From: Cordia subcordata
Lineage: Eukaryota > Streptophyta > Magnoliopsida > Boraginales > Cordiaceae
Assembly (NCBI GenBank): GCA_028554755.1
Contig: JAPTOF010000036.1
Span: 186,001-250,000 of the forward strand
Reading direction: 5' to 3'
DNA: 64,000 nucleotides
Under the pieces are notes generated by a model. That model searched no databases. It saw only the letters and a program-made list of their open reading frames with translations, and had not been told where the DNA came from. The position numbers and the translations under genes are program-made. Of this stretch, positions 53,029-61,699 are shown piece after piece. Numbering within the stretch: the stretch's first letter is position 1; every line of letters begins with the position of its first letter.

Positions 53029-54400
53029 TTTCAAGAAAGCTTAGGAAGAATGATTGCTGTCCACTCTTGGATAAAATCAACTCTAAGCTTGATTCATGGT
53101 GCAATAATTGGCTTTCTTTTGCGGGAAGACTAGAGCTCATCAAATCCGTCCTTTCTCAGATTTGTGCTTATTGGGCAAATGCTTTTCTTTTACCAAAAGG
53201 CGTTATGGCAGCCATTGAATCAAAATTCAAAGCCTTTTTGTGGAGAGGGACTGGTCCAAAAGTGGCATGGAAGGATGTTTGTCTCCCATTTCAAGAGGGT
53301 GGACTTGGCATTCGGAGCATTGAAGAGGTTAATCTTACATACATGCTGAAAACTTTTTGGAGGAGTTATGCTAAAAAAGATTCACTTTGGAGTCAATGGG
53401 TTCATGCCAACTATTTCAAAGACTCTTCAATTTGGATGTTACAAATTCCCAAGGATGTTAGTTGGGTTTTCAAAACTCTTCTTGGCTGCCGTGTTTTGGA
53501 AAAGAGATATATCCAACACAAGATTGGCAATGGAGCAAGCACCTTCTTTTGGGTTGATAATTGGCACAAGGACGGCCCCCTACTTGAGCATTGGACTAAC
53601 ACAATTCCGTATCCCCCACTTCACTCAAAGGTTAGTGATATTTTCATTGATGGCGTTATCCACCTCTCCCAAGTTGATGTTCCAGATTTCGAACTTATAG
53701 AGGGAGCTGAAGATAAAATTTCATGGAACCTCTCTCCTTGTGGAGGCTTCTCTTTCTTCCACACTTGGGATAGTATTAGAAGAAAGGGCACTCATTTTGA
53801 AGGTTATTATCACATATGGCACAAGAGGCATAATCCTAAACATAGCTTCATTGTTTGGCTTGCTTTCCATGATCGCCTTAGCACAAAATTCAGGATCTTG
53901 CATTGGGGACTCCATATAAACCCAACGTGTATTTTTTGTTACATGGGTTGTGAAACTAGGGAGCATCTATTTTTTGAATGTTGTTTCACCAGGAGGATTT
54001 GGAGAAGGGGTTTGCAACTCACTCTCGTTCCGAAAAATCTGATTTGTTGGCATGATATTATTGAGTACTCCACACCTTTTGCTCTTGAAAAGCATTTGAA
54101 GGCCACAATTTTCAAGCATCTCTTTGGGGCAGCCATTTACAACATTTGGATTGAAAGGAATCAACGTATCTTCAAAAACCAAGCTAGAACTGAGGAGTTT
54201 ATTTTCGATGTTATCTTTAATGATGTTAGAGTTAAACTTACAAATGGTAGAAAGTTTCAGTCTTCTCCTTTGAACAAAACTTTATGTAGATTGTGGAGAT
54301 TAGAAGATGTTGTTGTTTAGGTTCATGCACTTCTCCACATCTTTTGTACATGTTAACTTTTGATCTTTGGAATCTATCCAATCTTACTTGCCCCGCAAAA
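53029..54400 (+). mobile_element. 5'-truncated LINE inside the half-LINE
   Basis: This 1.37-kb plus-strand LINE 3' end starts in RT (SRKLRKNDCCPLL) and ends in the terminus CTTACTTGCCCCGC plus A tail. It is closely related to K (4301-5119). Confidence 0.92.
53032..54320 (+). CDS. LINE ORF2 C-terminal fragment, open frame
   Basis: About 420 codons are open from the RT thumb region (DKINSKLDSWCNNW, FAGRLELIKSV) through GTGPKVAWKD, WVDNWH, FSFFHTWDSIRRKG and the zf-RVT block CIFCYMGCETREHLFFECCF near 53930-53990, to the stop at 54318-54320. It lacks EN and the catalytic FADD box, so it would encode no active enzyme. A small in-frame loss after IFIDG (near 53655) is visible relative to K. Confidence 0.87.
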
Positions 54401-54413
54401 AAATGAAGGCCAG
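54401..54413 (+). repeat. TSD of inner LINE, right copy (13 bp)
   Basis: Identical to 53016-53028. The half-LINE ORF1 ends 12 bp later. Confidence 0.92.
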
Positions 54414-54535
54414 CCTTACACTTGACATGTTTGTTTTTGCTTTATTTCTTGTTGTACATTTTGTTCTCTCTTTGAGATTTTTGTTACCTCTTGTTGCATG
54501 GATGTTTTCCTTGATGCTTGTGTATTTTGAACTTG

Positions 54536-54586
54536 CCCCTCAAGCTGCGTATTTGCTTTGTCTTGTTGTATCTTTTGCTTAAGGGG
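54536..54586 (+). other. 3' UTR stem-loop of half-LINE (52.2 kb)
   Basis: CCCCTCAAGC (54536-54545) pairs with GCTTAAGGGG (54577-54586), with one C-A mismatch in ten positions. Confidence 0.78.
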
Positions 54587-54650
54587 TTTTGGGTTGTACG
54601 TGTTACAAATTGCGATTTATAAAAAACTTCTTAATCCGCAAAAAAAAAAA

Positions 54651-54667
54651 AAATCCTCCAAAAGCAT
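54651..54667 (+). repeat. TSD of ORF1-only element, right copy (17 bp)
   Basis: Identical to 52154-52170; the first A residues merge with the tail. A continues here with the complement of FMLKCFWR. Confidence 0.9.
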
Positions 54668-54687
54668 TTAAGCATGAAAGTATTGTT

Positions 54688-54812
54688 TTTTTTTTTTGCG
54701 AATTAAGTAAGAATATTAAAAATGCGCAAATTTGGTACATACCATCCAAACCCCTCAAGCTAAAGATACAACCATACAAACAAAAGGCAAAGGTTGAGGG
54801 GCATGATAAAGA
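54688..54812 (-). mobile_element. 125-bp half-LINE 3' end in A
   Basis: It consists only of a poly(T), the terminus CTTACTTAATTCGC and the 3' UTR up to just past the stem-loop. The flanks AAGCATGAAAGTATTGTT (54670-54687) and AAGCATGACAGTATTGTT (54813-54830) form an 18-bp TSD with one mismatch. A reading continues across it. Confidence 0.87.
54751..54801 (-). other. 3' UTR stem-loop (8 bp)
   Basis: CCCCTCAA (54751-54758) pairs with TTGAGGGG (54794-54801). This insert keeps little more than the stem and the tail. Confidence 0.8.
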
Positions 54813-54892
54813 AAGCATGACAGTATTGTTGATGTCTTCCAATCTCTGAATGCCAAGTCCACCCTCCTCCAAAGAGTAGCAAACCACTTTTG

Positions 54893-54951
54893 TACATGTA
54901 CAGCTTTCATGAAGTAATTTAAATTTCTTACTTATCCTGCAAAAAAAAAAA
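54893..54951 (+). mobile_element. 59-bp LINE 3' end in A
   Basis: Only about 47 bp of LINE 3' UTR (TACATGTACAGC onward), the terminus CTTACTTATCCTGC and 12 A are present. AACCACTTTTG flanks it at 54882-54892 and 54952-54962. A reads through on both sides (GLGIQRLEDIN and FLWTDTGPK). Confidence 0.87.
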
Positions 54952-54962
54952 AAACCACTTTT

Positions 54963-55800
54963 GGACCTGTATCTGTCCAAAGAAATTATTTAAATTTGGT
55001 TTCAATAGCCTTCACAATATTCTTTGGGAGATGGATAGCACTTGCCCAAAATGCACAAATTTGAGAGAGTGTGGATTTGATAAGTAGAATTCTTCTCGCA
55101 TAACAGAGCCAAGTATTTGACTAGCTTCCAATTTTGCTATTAATCTTCTCCATGAGGGGGAGAAAATCTGACTTTCTTAACTTTCTTAAAATATGAGGAA
55201 TCCCTAAGTATCTCATAGGAAAAGTACCTTCCTTGAAACCCATTTCTTCCAAAATAGCATTCTTCTCTTCGTTTGAAATACCTCCAGTGAAAATATTACT
55301 CTTCATGTTGTTAATTTTGAGCCCGGAGTAAGAAGAGAATGTTTTTATAGTGTCTAAGATGCATTTGATGGAGTTCATATTGCCTTTGCAAAAGATAAAT
55401 AAGTCATCCCCAAAGCAAAGGTGATTGAGCTTTACGGAAGAGCACTTTGGATGATACCCAAATGTCCGGTTTTCAGCAAGGTTGTTGAGCATACAAGTGA
55501 GGGCTTCCATGGAGATAACGAAAAGATAAGGGGAGAGGGGATCACCTTGTCTAATGCCATTTGCACCTTGAAAATAGCCTTCCAAACCACCATTTAGAGA
55601 GATTGAATAGCTAGGAGAAGAGATACAACCATAATCTATTTCACAAACTTTTTCAGAGATCCAAAAGCAAGGAGTGCCATTTCAATATAGTTCCAATTTA
55701 AAGTATCAAAAGCCTTCACCATGTCAACTTTGAGAGCACATCTAGGAGAGATGTGACTTCTAGAATAGCCTCTTAGGAGATCATAAGCAATAAGGATGTT
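54963..55800 (-). pseudogene. A ORF2 piece: RT palm
   Basis: The open part 55121-55585 has GANGIRQGDPLSPY, a catalytic box reading CFGDDLFIFCKG (FADD changed to FGDD, near 55400) and RKLRKSDFLPLMEK. Further codons to 55800 cover MVKAFDTLNW and DLLRGYSRSHIS with breaks near 55620. The piece ends at the ENILIAYD codons, where Y begins. Confidence 0.85.
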
Positions 55801-57380
55801 TTTTTTTTTTTTTGCTAAGTAAGGATTTCATTAAGAGTGAGAGAATTTACAAAGAGAACAAAAGAGTTCAGCCCCTATACAAGAATTTCTTCTAATTTCC
55901 ATGATTTACAAATGGCTTTGTTTAAACAATTGGAAGTGAACTTTTTCCCAAAAATACATTTGATTCAGACTTCATTATAGATGTTGGAGAAGATTTGGTC
56001 TTCGTTTTTTGCATTCATGCTGAAAACTCGGCTATTTCTTTCCTTCCATATATGATAGATGGTGGCTCCCAAATAGTGCTTCATAATAGTTGCCTTCAAA
56101 TGCTTCTCGAGTGCAAATGGAGTGAGAAAGTCCACAATCTTATTCCATGCAAACAATGGCTCTTTGACATGAATGAGTTGCAAGCCCTTCTTCCAGATTC
56201 TTCTTGTGAAACTGCATTCAGAAATAGGTGGTCTCTAGTTTCACAACCCAAATTGAAAAAGGAACAAGTGGGGTTAATATTGATTCCCCAATGAAGGATC
56301 CGAAGCTTTGTGTTGAGCCTATCCAAGAAAGTAAGCCAAGAAATGAAAGCATGGCTAGGTGAATGTCCTTTGAACCAAACAATGTTGTGCTAGTTGACCT
56401 TATCTCCCTTGATTCTAATAAAATCCCATGTGTGTTTGAAGGAGAATTCACCATTTTGAGATAATTTCCAGCAAAAAAAATCAGAATTTTCTTCTTCAAG
56501 TTGGTAGGTAGGTGCATTAAAGTAGGAGAGGTAAGAAGGCCAACTCCATCCATTTTGAGTGTAGACATCATTAACCTTTGCAAAGAGAGGAGGATGGAGA
56601 AAGATGTTATGCCAAGTTGATCCAAGATTGCCCTCCGGGTGCCAAGTGTCCAACCAAAAATGAGTATCCTTGCCATTCCTAACAATATGTTTAATGTTTT
56701 CTCAAGCTATATCGTAGCATTTGAACAAACTCTTCACAATCCAACTAAGATCATTTGGAATGATGTAGGTCCAAATGGAACCATCCTTGATGTAATTCTT
56801 ATCAACCCAGGAGCTCCAAAGTGTATCCCTGAATGCATACATTCTCCAAAAAATTTTGAGCAAGAAGGTTCATTAATTTCCAGAATTCTTCTAATTCCAA
56901 GACCCCTTCTTCATGTGGCTTGCAAATATCTTTCCAAGCAACTTTTGCTCCAGTGTCTCTCCAAAGGAAGGCTTTGAACTTCTTTTCAATTGTTGCAAAT
57001 GACCCCCTTAGGGATGAGAAAAACACCAGCCCAATATGAACAAATTTGGATAGGAGTAGACTTGATGAGAAGTAACCTTCCAGCAAATGATAACCATTTT
57101 GTTGTCCAATGCTCAATCTTCTTTGTGATCTTTTCCAAAAGAGGATAGCAATCGGCCTTACGAAGTTTCCTCGTTACAAGAGAAACACCCAAGTAACAGA
57201 AGGGGAGATTACCTTCCTTGATCACAAGCTTATCAAGGATTGCATTTTTCCTCTCCAAAGGAATACCTCCAAAGAACACATCACTCTTGTCTTTGCTGAT
57301 CTTTAAGCCCTAGAGAGAATGGTAAGCATTGAGCGTATTCATAATGCATTCAAGAGAAGCAATATTTCCTTTGCAAAAGA
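55801..57380 (-). mobile_element. Y: 5'-truncated LINE in A
   Basis: Y is a 1.58-kb minus-strand LINE 3' part, close to the H1 branch. Poly(T) starts near 55799. The flanks TAAGGATGTT (55791-55800) and TAAGGAGGTT (57381-57390) differ at one position, so this is either a 10-bp TSD or a microhomology join. A resumes at 57388 with the INENILL region. Confidence 0.78.
55900..57380 (-). pseudogene. Y ORF2 fragment: RT thumb to zf-RVT
   Basis: It includes the IPLERKNAILDKL region, FAGRLLLIKST near 57060, RDTGAKVAWKDIC near 56960, DTWHPEGNLG, and a zf-RVT block in which CETRDHLF is readable near 56240. Frameshifts lie near 57000, 56870, 56700, 56400 and 56250. The catalytic FADD box is not included because truncation falls at LLIFCKGN. 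Confidence 0.83.
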
Positions 57381-57390
57381 TAAGGAGGTT

Positions 57391-57576
57391 TTCATTGATG
57401 AGCCTGTTTTTGATAAATGCAGATTGATTCCAAGAGATAATATGGTCCAAACAAATCTTTATCCTATTAGCAACCAATTTGGATATGCATTTGTAGATGG
57501 TATTGCAACAAGAGATGGGCCTAAAGTCTTTAACCATGGAGGGGTTATGAACTTTAGGGACAAGAACAATAAAAGT
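57391..57576 (-). pseudogene. A ORF2 piece: RT fingers
   Basis: It reads LVPKVHNPSMVKDFRPISCC, NTIYKCISKLVANRIKICL and IISWNQSAFIKNRLINEN. The frame is open. It stops at the TFIVLVPK codons, where the poly(T) of D begins. Confidence 0.85.
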
Positions 57577-57674
57577 TTTTTTTTTTTGCGTGAAAAGTGA
57601 TGTATTAATTACGAAATATGTACATGAGAGTCAAAAGATGTACAAAAGAAGGGGGGAATTCTAATCCAAAATAT

Positions 57675-58891
57675 CCTCAATCCCCCAATTTTTACAAATA
57701 ATTTTGTTGATACAAGAAGAAGTGAAATGCTTTCCAACTAACCATGTAACTCGAACATGGTTGAAGATGGATGAGAAGATTTGCTCCTCCGTTTTTGCTC
57801 CTTTGCTGAATTGTCGATCATATCTTTCCATCCAAATGAAATAGATTGTTGCTCCTAAGAGATGTTTAATGAGTGTTGCTTTAAGATTGCCTTAAGAACA
57901 TGCGGGGTAAGGAAGGTAAAAATCTCGTCCCATGAAATTGGTGGATCCTTGATGCATGTTAACTTGAGTCTCATTTGCCATATTCTTCTTGTGAAGCTAT
58001 AATGGGAGAAAAGATGATCCCTTGTCTCACAAGCAAAATTGCAAAAGATGCAATTTGTATTGATTTCAATACCCCAAGTAAGCATTCTAAATTTTGTAGT
58101 GAGACAATCATGCATCGTGAGCCATGTGATAAAAGCATGCCTTGGAGTGTGATTTTTAAACCAAATGATATTGTGCCATTCAATTTTGCTTCTTCTCCTA
58201 CGCAATGCTCCCAAGTGTGCTTGAAAGAGAATTTCCCATCATTTGAGAGATCCCAAGAGTAAGTATCCGGGGTGCTCTCAATTAGAGCAATGTTTGGAAT
58301 GGGGATATGAACAAGCTAAATAGGCCAATTCCAAGAATCATTTGAGTAAATTTCTCGTACCTTTGCATGGAGGGGTGGATGATTAAAGGTGTCACTCCAA
58401 TGCTTAAGAAGAGTTCCATTGTTATGCCATTTATCAAGCCAAAAGTGTGCGCTTCTTCCATCTCCATTAGTGTGCATAATATGACATCTTATTGAGGCTC
58501 GGCACTTGAGTAGTTTCTTTATGATCCAACTTGAATCATTTGGGCAAGAAATAGTCCAGATTGATTCATTCTTGATGTAGTTTGAATGCACCATTTGCTC
58601 CAAAATGTGTCCCGATATGCATACATTCTCCAAAAAACTTTGATGAAGAAAGTGTTGTTGATGTCCTCCAAAGATCTAATTCCCAATCCTTCTTCATTCA
58701 AAGGTACACAAATATTGCTCCAAGCAATCTTTGCACCCATATCTCTCCAAAGAAAGGCACAAAATTTTGACTCAATTTCCTTAATAATGCATTTCAGTAG
58801 AAGAAGAAAGCTTGCCTAATATGCACAAATTGTGAAAGTGTTGACTTTATGAGTGTAAGTCTACCAGCATATGAGAGACTTTGTGTAGTCC
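57675..58891 (-). pseudogene. D ORF2 C-terminal piece
   Basis: It contains RDMGAKIAWSNICVPLNEEG near 58720-58680, GDGRSAHFWLDKWH near 58460, an HNIIWFKNHTPRHAFITW block and the zf-RVT block CIFCNFACETRDHLF near 58010-58060. Frameshifts lie near 58640, 58310, 58215 and 57895. The upstream RT continues at 59393. Confidence 0.84.
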
Positions 58892-58901
58892 AATGTTCAA
58901 T

Positions 58902-59200
58902 GTTTCCACTATTGTTGAAGAAAAGTTGGAAAATAATCGTTTTGCGGTCCTTAAAGCAAATGAAGGCACATCAAAAGTAAAGGATGATTTGATAAAGAGT
59001 GATGAAGAAAATGTCATGATCCAAGAAAATGACACAAATGTTGTTGATTTGGACGCCCAACAACATGAAAAATCAAAATGAAGTGCAATTAATTGAAGAT
59101 AACTTGAGTGTTGAGCAAGATAGATGGGAAGGGAATATTGGGAACACACTTGAAGGCTCTCGAACCAGACTTGAACATCCTAATCCTACCCCCATTTGAT
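58902..59200 (+). pseudogene. ORF1 C-terminal fragment of the 58.9-kb half-LINE
   Basis: It reads ENNRFAVLKANEGTSKVKDD (like NRFATLKANDG of the 52.2-kb element), then after a one-base shift near 59070 an acidic tail LIEDNLSVEQDRWEG and a stop at 59198-59200. It lies C-terminal to the zinc knuckle, so only the divergent tail is present. Confidence 0.75.
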
Positions 59201-59273
59201 GCGTTTTGAGACTTGATTGGATCTCTCTTTATTGTTTTTCTTCTTGGGATTTCCCTTTTGTTTTGATTTGCTT

Positions 59274-59323
59274 ACCCTCAAACTTGTCTTGCTTTGTAAT
59301 GTTGTATCATTTAGTTTGAGGGT
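59274..59323 (+). other. 3' UTR stem-loop (11 bp, compensatory)
   Basis: ACCCTCAAACT (59274-59284) pairs perfectly with AGTTTGAGGGT (59313-59323). Compared with the CCCCTCAA/TTGAGGGG stems both strands have changed together at the outer pair (A-T in place of C-G). Confidence 0.85.
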
Positions 59324-59392
59324 TTGGATGGTGTTGTACCGAATTTTGCGCTTAATTAAATCTTACTTAATCTGCAAAAAAAAATGTTCAAT

Positions 59393-60690
59393 CTTTCCAT
59401 TGATTTTCTCCAAAAGTGGCCCACAATCTCCTTTGCGAAGTTTCCTAGTGACCAATGGAACCCCAAGGTAATGAATTGGAAGTGATCCCTCTTTGAAGTC
59501 AAGCTTTTCAAGAATTAGCTTTCAGTCATTTTGTGAAACACCCCCAAGGAAGACATCACTTTTGTTGCTGTTCACTTTGAGTCCCGAGTATTCATAAAAC
59601 TTTTCCAATGTCTCCATAATTCATGTAATTGACTCCAAGTTGCCGTTGCAAAAAATGAAAAGATCATCTGCAAAGCAAATATGGTTCAGCTTGAGTTTTA
59701 CACATTTAGGATGGCAGCTGAATTTTGGGTGATGCTCCAAACCATTAAGGATGAGAGGACTTCCATGCATAAGACAAAAATATAAGGAGAGAGGGGGTCA
59801 CCTTGTCTTAGGATGGTAGCTGAATTTTGGGTGATGCTCTAAACCATTAAGGATGAGAGGACTTCATGCATAAGACAAAAATATAAGGAGAGAGGGGGTC
59901 ACCTTGTCTAATGCCACTTGCTCCTTTAAAGTATCCTTCAAGACTTCCATTGATGGAGATGGAGAAACTAGGGGTTGTGATACAAGCCATAATCCACTTC
60001 ACAAAGACATTGGGGAAACCAAATGCAAAAAGAGTGACTCCAATGAAATCCCAACTAAGTGAATCAAAAGCGTTCATGATGTCAACTTTGAGGGCACTCT
60101 AGGAGAACTATGGGTTCAAGAGTATCCTCTGAAAATATCATGTGCAACAAGTATGTTTTCATTGATAAGTCTTCCTTTAATAAATGCAGATTGGTTCCAT
60201 GAGATAATGGAAGGTAGGCATGCTTTCATCCTATTTGCAAGGATTTTGAAGATGCATTTGTATAGTGTTGCAACATGAAATGGGTCTAAAGTCCTTGACC
60301 ATGGTGGGATTTTGAACTTTAGGAATAAGGGAAATATATGTAGCATTTACCTCTTTGAGCATATTCCCGGAATTAAAGAATGAGCTAATGGCCTGAAGCA
60401 CATCTTCTCCCACAATGTTCCATGCACTTTTGTAAAAAAGAGAGGTCTAACTATTTGGCCCTAGGCTTTTGTTGGGGTTGAGAGAAAAAAGAGTATTCTT
60501 CATCTCTTCCTTTGTGATAGGTGCAACCAATTCAGCAAAGTATTCCTTATCAATGGTTTTACCAAGAATGCTCTTAAAGTTGTCCCCCCTTGCTTGAGTG
60601 CTCTTTGGAGTTCCAATGAGTTTCTTGAAAAAGGAGATGGACTCTTCTTTGATGCCCTCATAAGAGGTAATGATGTTTCCATCAATATCT
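59393..60690 (-). pseudogene. D ORF2 middle piece: RT
   Basis: It contains the complement of CFADDLFIFCNG near 59660-59690, GIRQGDPLSPYIF (59890), NAFDSLSWDFIGVTLFAFGF (60050), SIISWNQSAFIKGRLINEN (60200) and KDFRPISC (60290). Frame breaks lie near 59530, 59810, 60100, 60260 and 60450. A 102-bp tandem duplication at 59708-59910 adds further damage. Confidence 0.84.
59708..59910. repeat. Tandem duplication, 102-bp unit
   Basis: The unit at 59708-59809 is repeated at 59810-59910 with two substitutions and one base lost. It covers RT codons from HPKC to GIRQGDP. Confidence 0.9.
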
Positions 60691-60743
60691 TTTTTTTGCA
60701 GGGTAAGTAAGTTTTATTTATCGCAAAAAGTACAAACAGTCCA

Positions 60744-60798
60744 ATGCCCCTCAATCCCGCTAAAAACAATCTCAAAAGCACAAGGGTAAGAGGGGCAT
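60744..60798 (-). other. 3' UTR stem-loop (9 bp, perfect)
   Basis: ATGCCCCTC (60744-60752) pairs with GAGGGGCAT (60790-60798). Confidence 0.8.
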
Positions 60799-60986
60799 AG
60801 TAAAAAGAAAAAACCCTCATTCCGCTAGACATTGATCCTATAAAACAAGGAATGAGACTCAATCAACAAGACAAAAGTTTGGAACTCCAAACATACAAAA
60901 GAAATTCCAAGAAACCACTCAAGGATAAAACGTGAGTTGATGGAGGGCTCTTGAGATGAAAGACAAAATCCTCCTTTTCAGCCAAA

Positions 60987-61213
60987 TCAGCCGGTATTCG
61001 GACATTCAATCGGATCTTTATGTGCTTGCATTTTCTCTTCAATCGGCGGATCCTTACTTATCACTTCAAAATGGTTGCATTTTTTGACTTTTGGGCTTGG
61101 TGCCTTTGAATGAGAAATTTTCTTGGGTGATTGAGGCCGAGAAGCATTGCTTACTTGAGAGCAAGTTCCATTATTTTTCCTTTCAAGAGTAGCATGTTTG
61201 TTACCAACCACAA
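60987..61213 (-). pseudogene. ORF1 C-terminal fragment of the 60.7-kb half-LINE
   Basis: It is open from VVGNKHATLERKNNG to the stop at 60987. The order WQVVGKK-like start, SRPQSPKK and CNHFEVISKD matches the region behind the zinc knuckle in ORF1 of B (WQVVGKKQAP, then NCFEVLGRED). The DUF4283 domain and knuckle are missing by truncation. Confidence 0.82.
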
Positions 61214-61228
61214 TTTCCATCAATATCT

Positions 61229-61680
61229 TTGATGGCATTGATAGTTTTTTTTCTCCTCCTCCCTTTGACAACATTATGGAAGAAATTTAAATTAGTATCC
61301 CCATGCTTGACCCATTGAAGCCTAGACTTTTGGTGAAGCATTTGCCTTTGGATGCTATCAAGTTCTTCAATTTTTCCAAGTATATCCTTCTCCTTGTTGA
61401 GAACTTCCTCATTGATAAGTCCATTAAGAATGTCAACTTGCACCTCTTTGAGCTCTTCTTTAAGTTGCCCAATTTGATGAATAATGCATGAGAAGTGCTC
61501 CTTATTGAATTCCTTCAAAGCTTTTTTAAGGAGCTTTTGTTTTTGGTAGAGCACAAACATCGGAGTGCCAAAACCCATGCACTCCAATGTTTTTCAACAA
61601 CATGAGGAAATTGTGCATACGTGGTCCAAGCATTATAAAACTTTAAAGGTTTTGAAGCATCACGCTTGAGTTAATCCAAG
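61229..61680 (-). pseudogene. D ORF2 upstream piece: linker
   Basis: It reads SKPLKFYNAWTTYAQFPHVV, then FGTPMFVLYQKQKLLKKALK, DILGKIEELDSIQRQMLHQK and WVKHGDTNLNFFHNVVKGRR. One frameshift lies near 61570. Beyond about 61670 the sequence stops resembling EN and the plus-strand E begins. Confidence 0.82.
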
Positions 61681-61699
61681 ACGCTGAATGGGTCATCAA

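Larger units (their letters stand above)
52171..54650 (+). mobile_element. ORF1-only (half-LINE) element in A, containing a LINE
   Basis: After removal of the LINE at 53029-54413 the unit is an ORF1 (from the DUF4283 C-terminal end), its stop at 54423-54425, a 3' UTR of about 210 bp with the stem-loop, and a tail. The 17-bp TSD in A bounds the unit, and the inner LINE has its own 13-bp TSD. There is no ORF2 between ORF1 and the tail of the outer element. Confidence 0.88.
45249..57576 (-). mobile_element. A: minus-strand LINE split by at least five insertions
   Basis: The A pieces are 45249-45858, 51684-52170, 54651-54687, 54831-54892, 54963-55800 and 57381-57576. Together they read as the ORF2 C-terminus through RT to the LVPKVHNP codons. 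The intervening inserts are B, an ORF1-only element, a 125-bp piece, a 59-bp piece and Y, nearly all with TSDs. The tail is poly(T) at 45249-45257. A stops at D; its upstream part is not in the window. Confidence 0.85.
58902..59382 (+). mobile_element. Half-LINE 3' part (ORF1 tail, stem-loop UTR) in D
   Basis: This plus-strand insert contains the end of an ORF1, a 3' UTR of about 170 bp, the terminus CTTACTTAATCTGC and an A tail. AATGTTCAAT at 58892-58901 and 59383-59392 is its TSD. There is no ORF2 sequence. It is a third TSD-bounded case of ORF1 joined directly to the stem-loop UTR. Confidence 0.87.
60691..61213 (-). mobile_element. Half-LINE 3' part in D (60.7-61.2 kb)
   Basis: It has a minus-strand tail, the terminus CTTACTTACCCTGC, a 3' UTR of about 290 bp with the stem-loop, and an ORF1 C-terminus. 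TTTCCATCAATATCT at 60676-60690 and 61214-61228 is its TSD. D reading (GNIITSYEG and DIDGN) continues across it. There is no ORF2 sequence. Confidence 0.88.
57577..61680 (-). mobile_element. D: minus-strand LINE with two half-LINE inserts
   Basis: The D pieces 57577-58891, 59393-60690 and 61214-61680 read as one ORF2 from the linker to the tail (poly(T) 57578-57588, terminus CTTTTCACGC). It is the same branch as 2388-3323. Both inserts have TSDs. D is 5'-truncated near the end of EN, next to E. No TSD was found for D. Confidence 0.8.

Noticed and set aside
54403..54650. Independent SINE or short gene with a hydrophobic 71-codon frame at 54367-54582
   Set aside because: The segment is the stem-loop 3' UTR of the half-LINE; the frame starts in the A tail of the inner LINE and reads through T-rich UTR.
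57310..57537. Apparent internal deletion in RT joining INEN to LLIFCKGN
   Set aside because: The two sides belong to different elements (A and Y); the join is the 5' end of Y with a 10-bp near-repeat.
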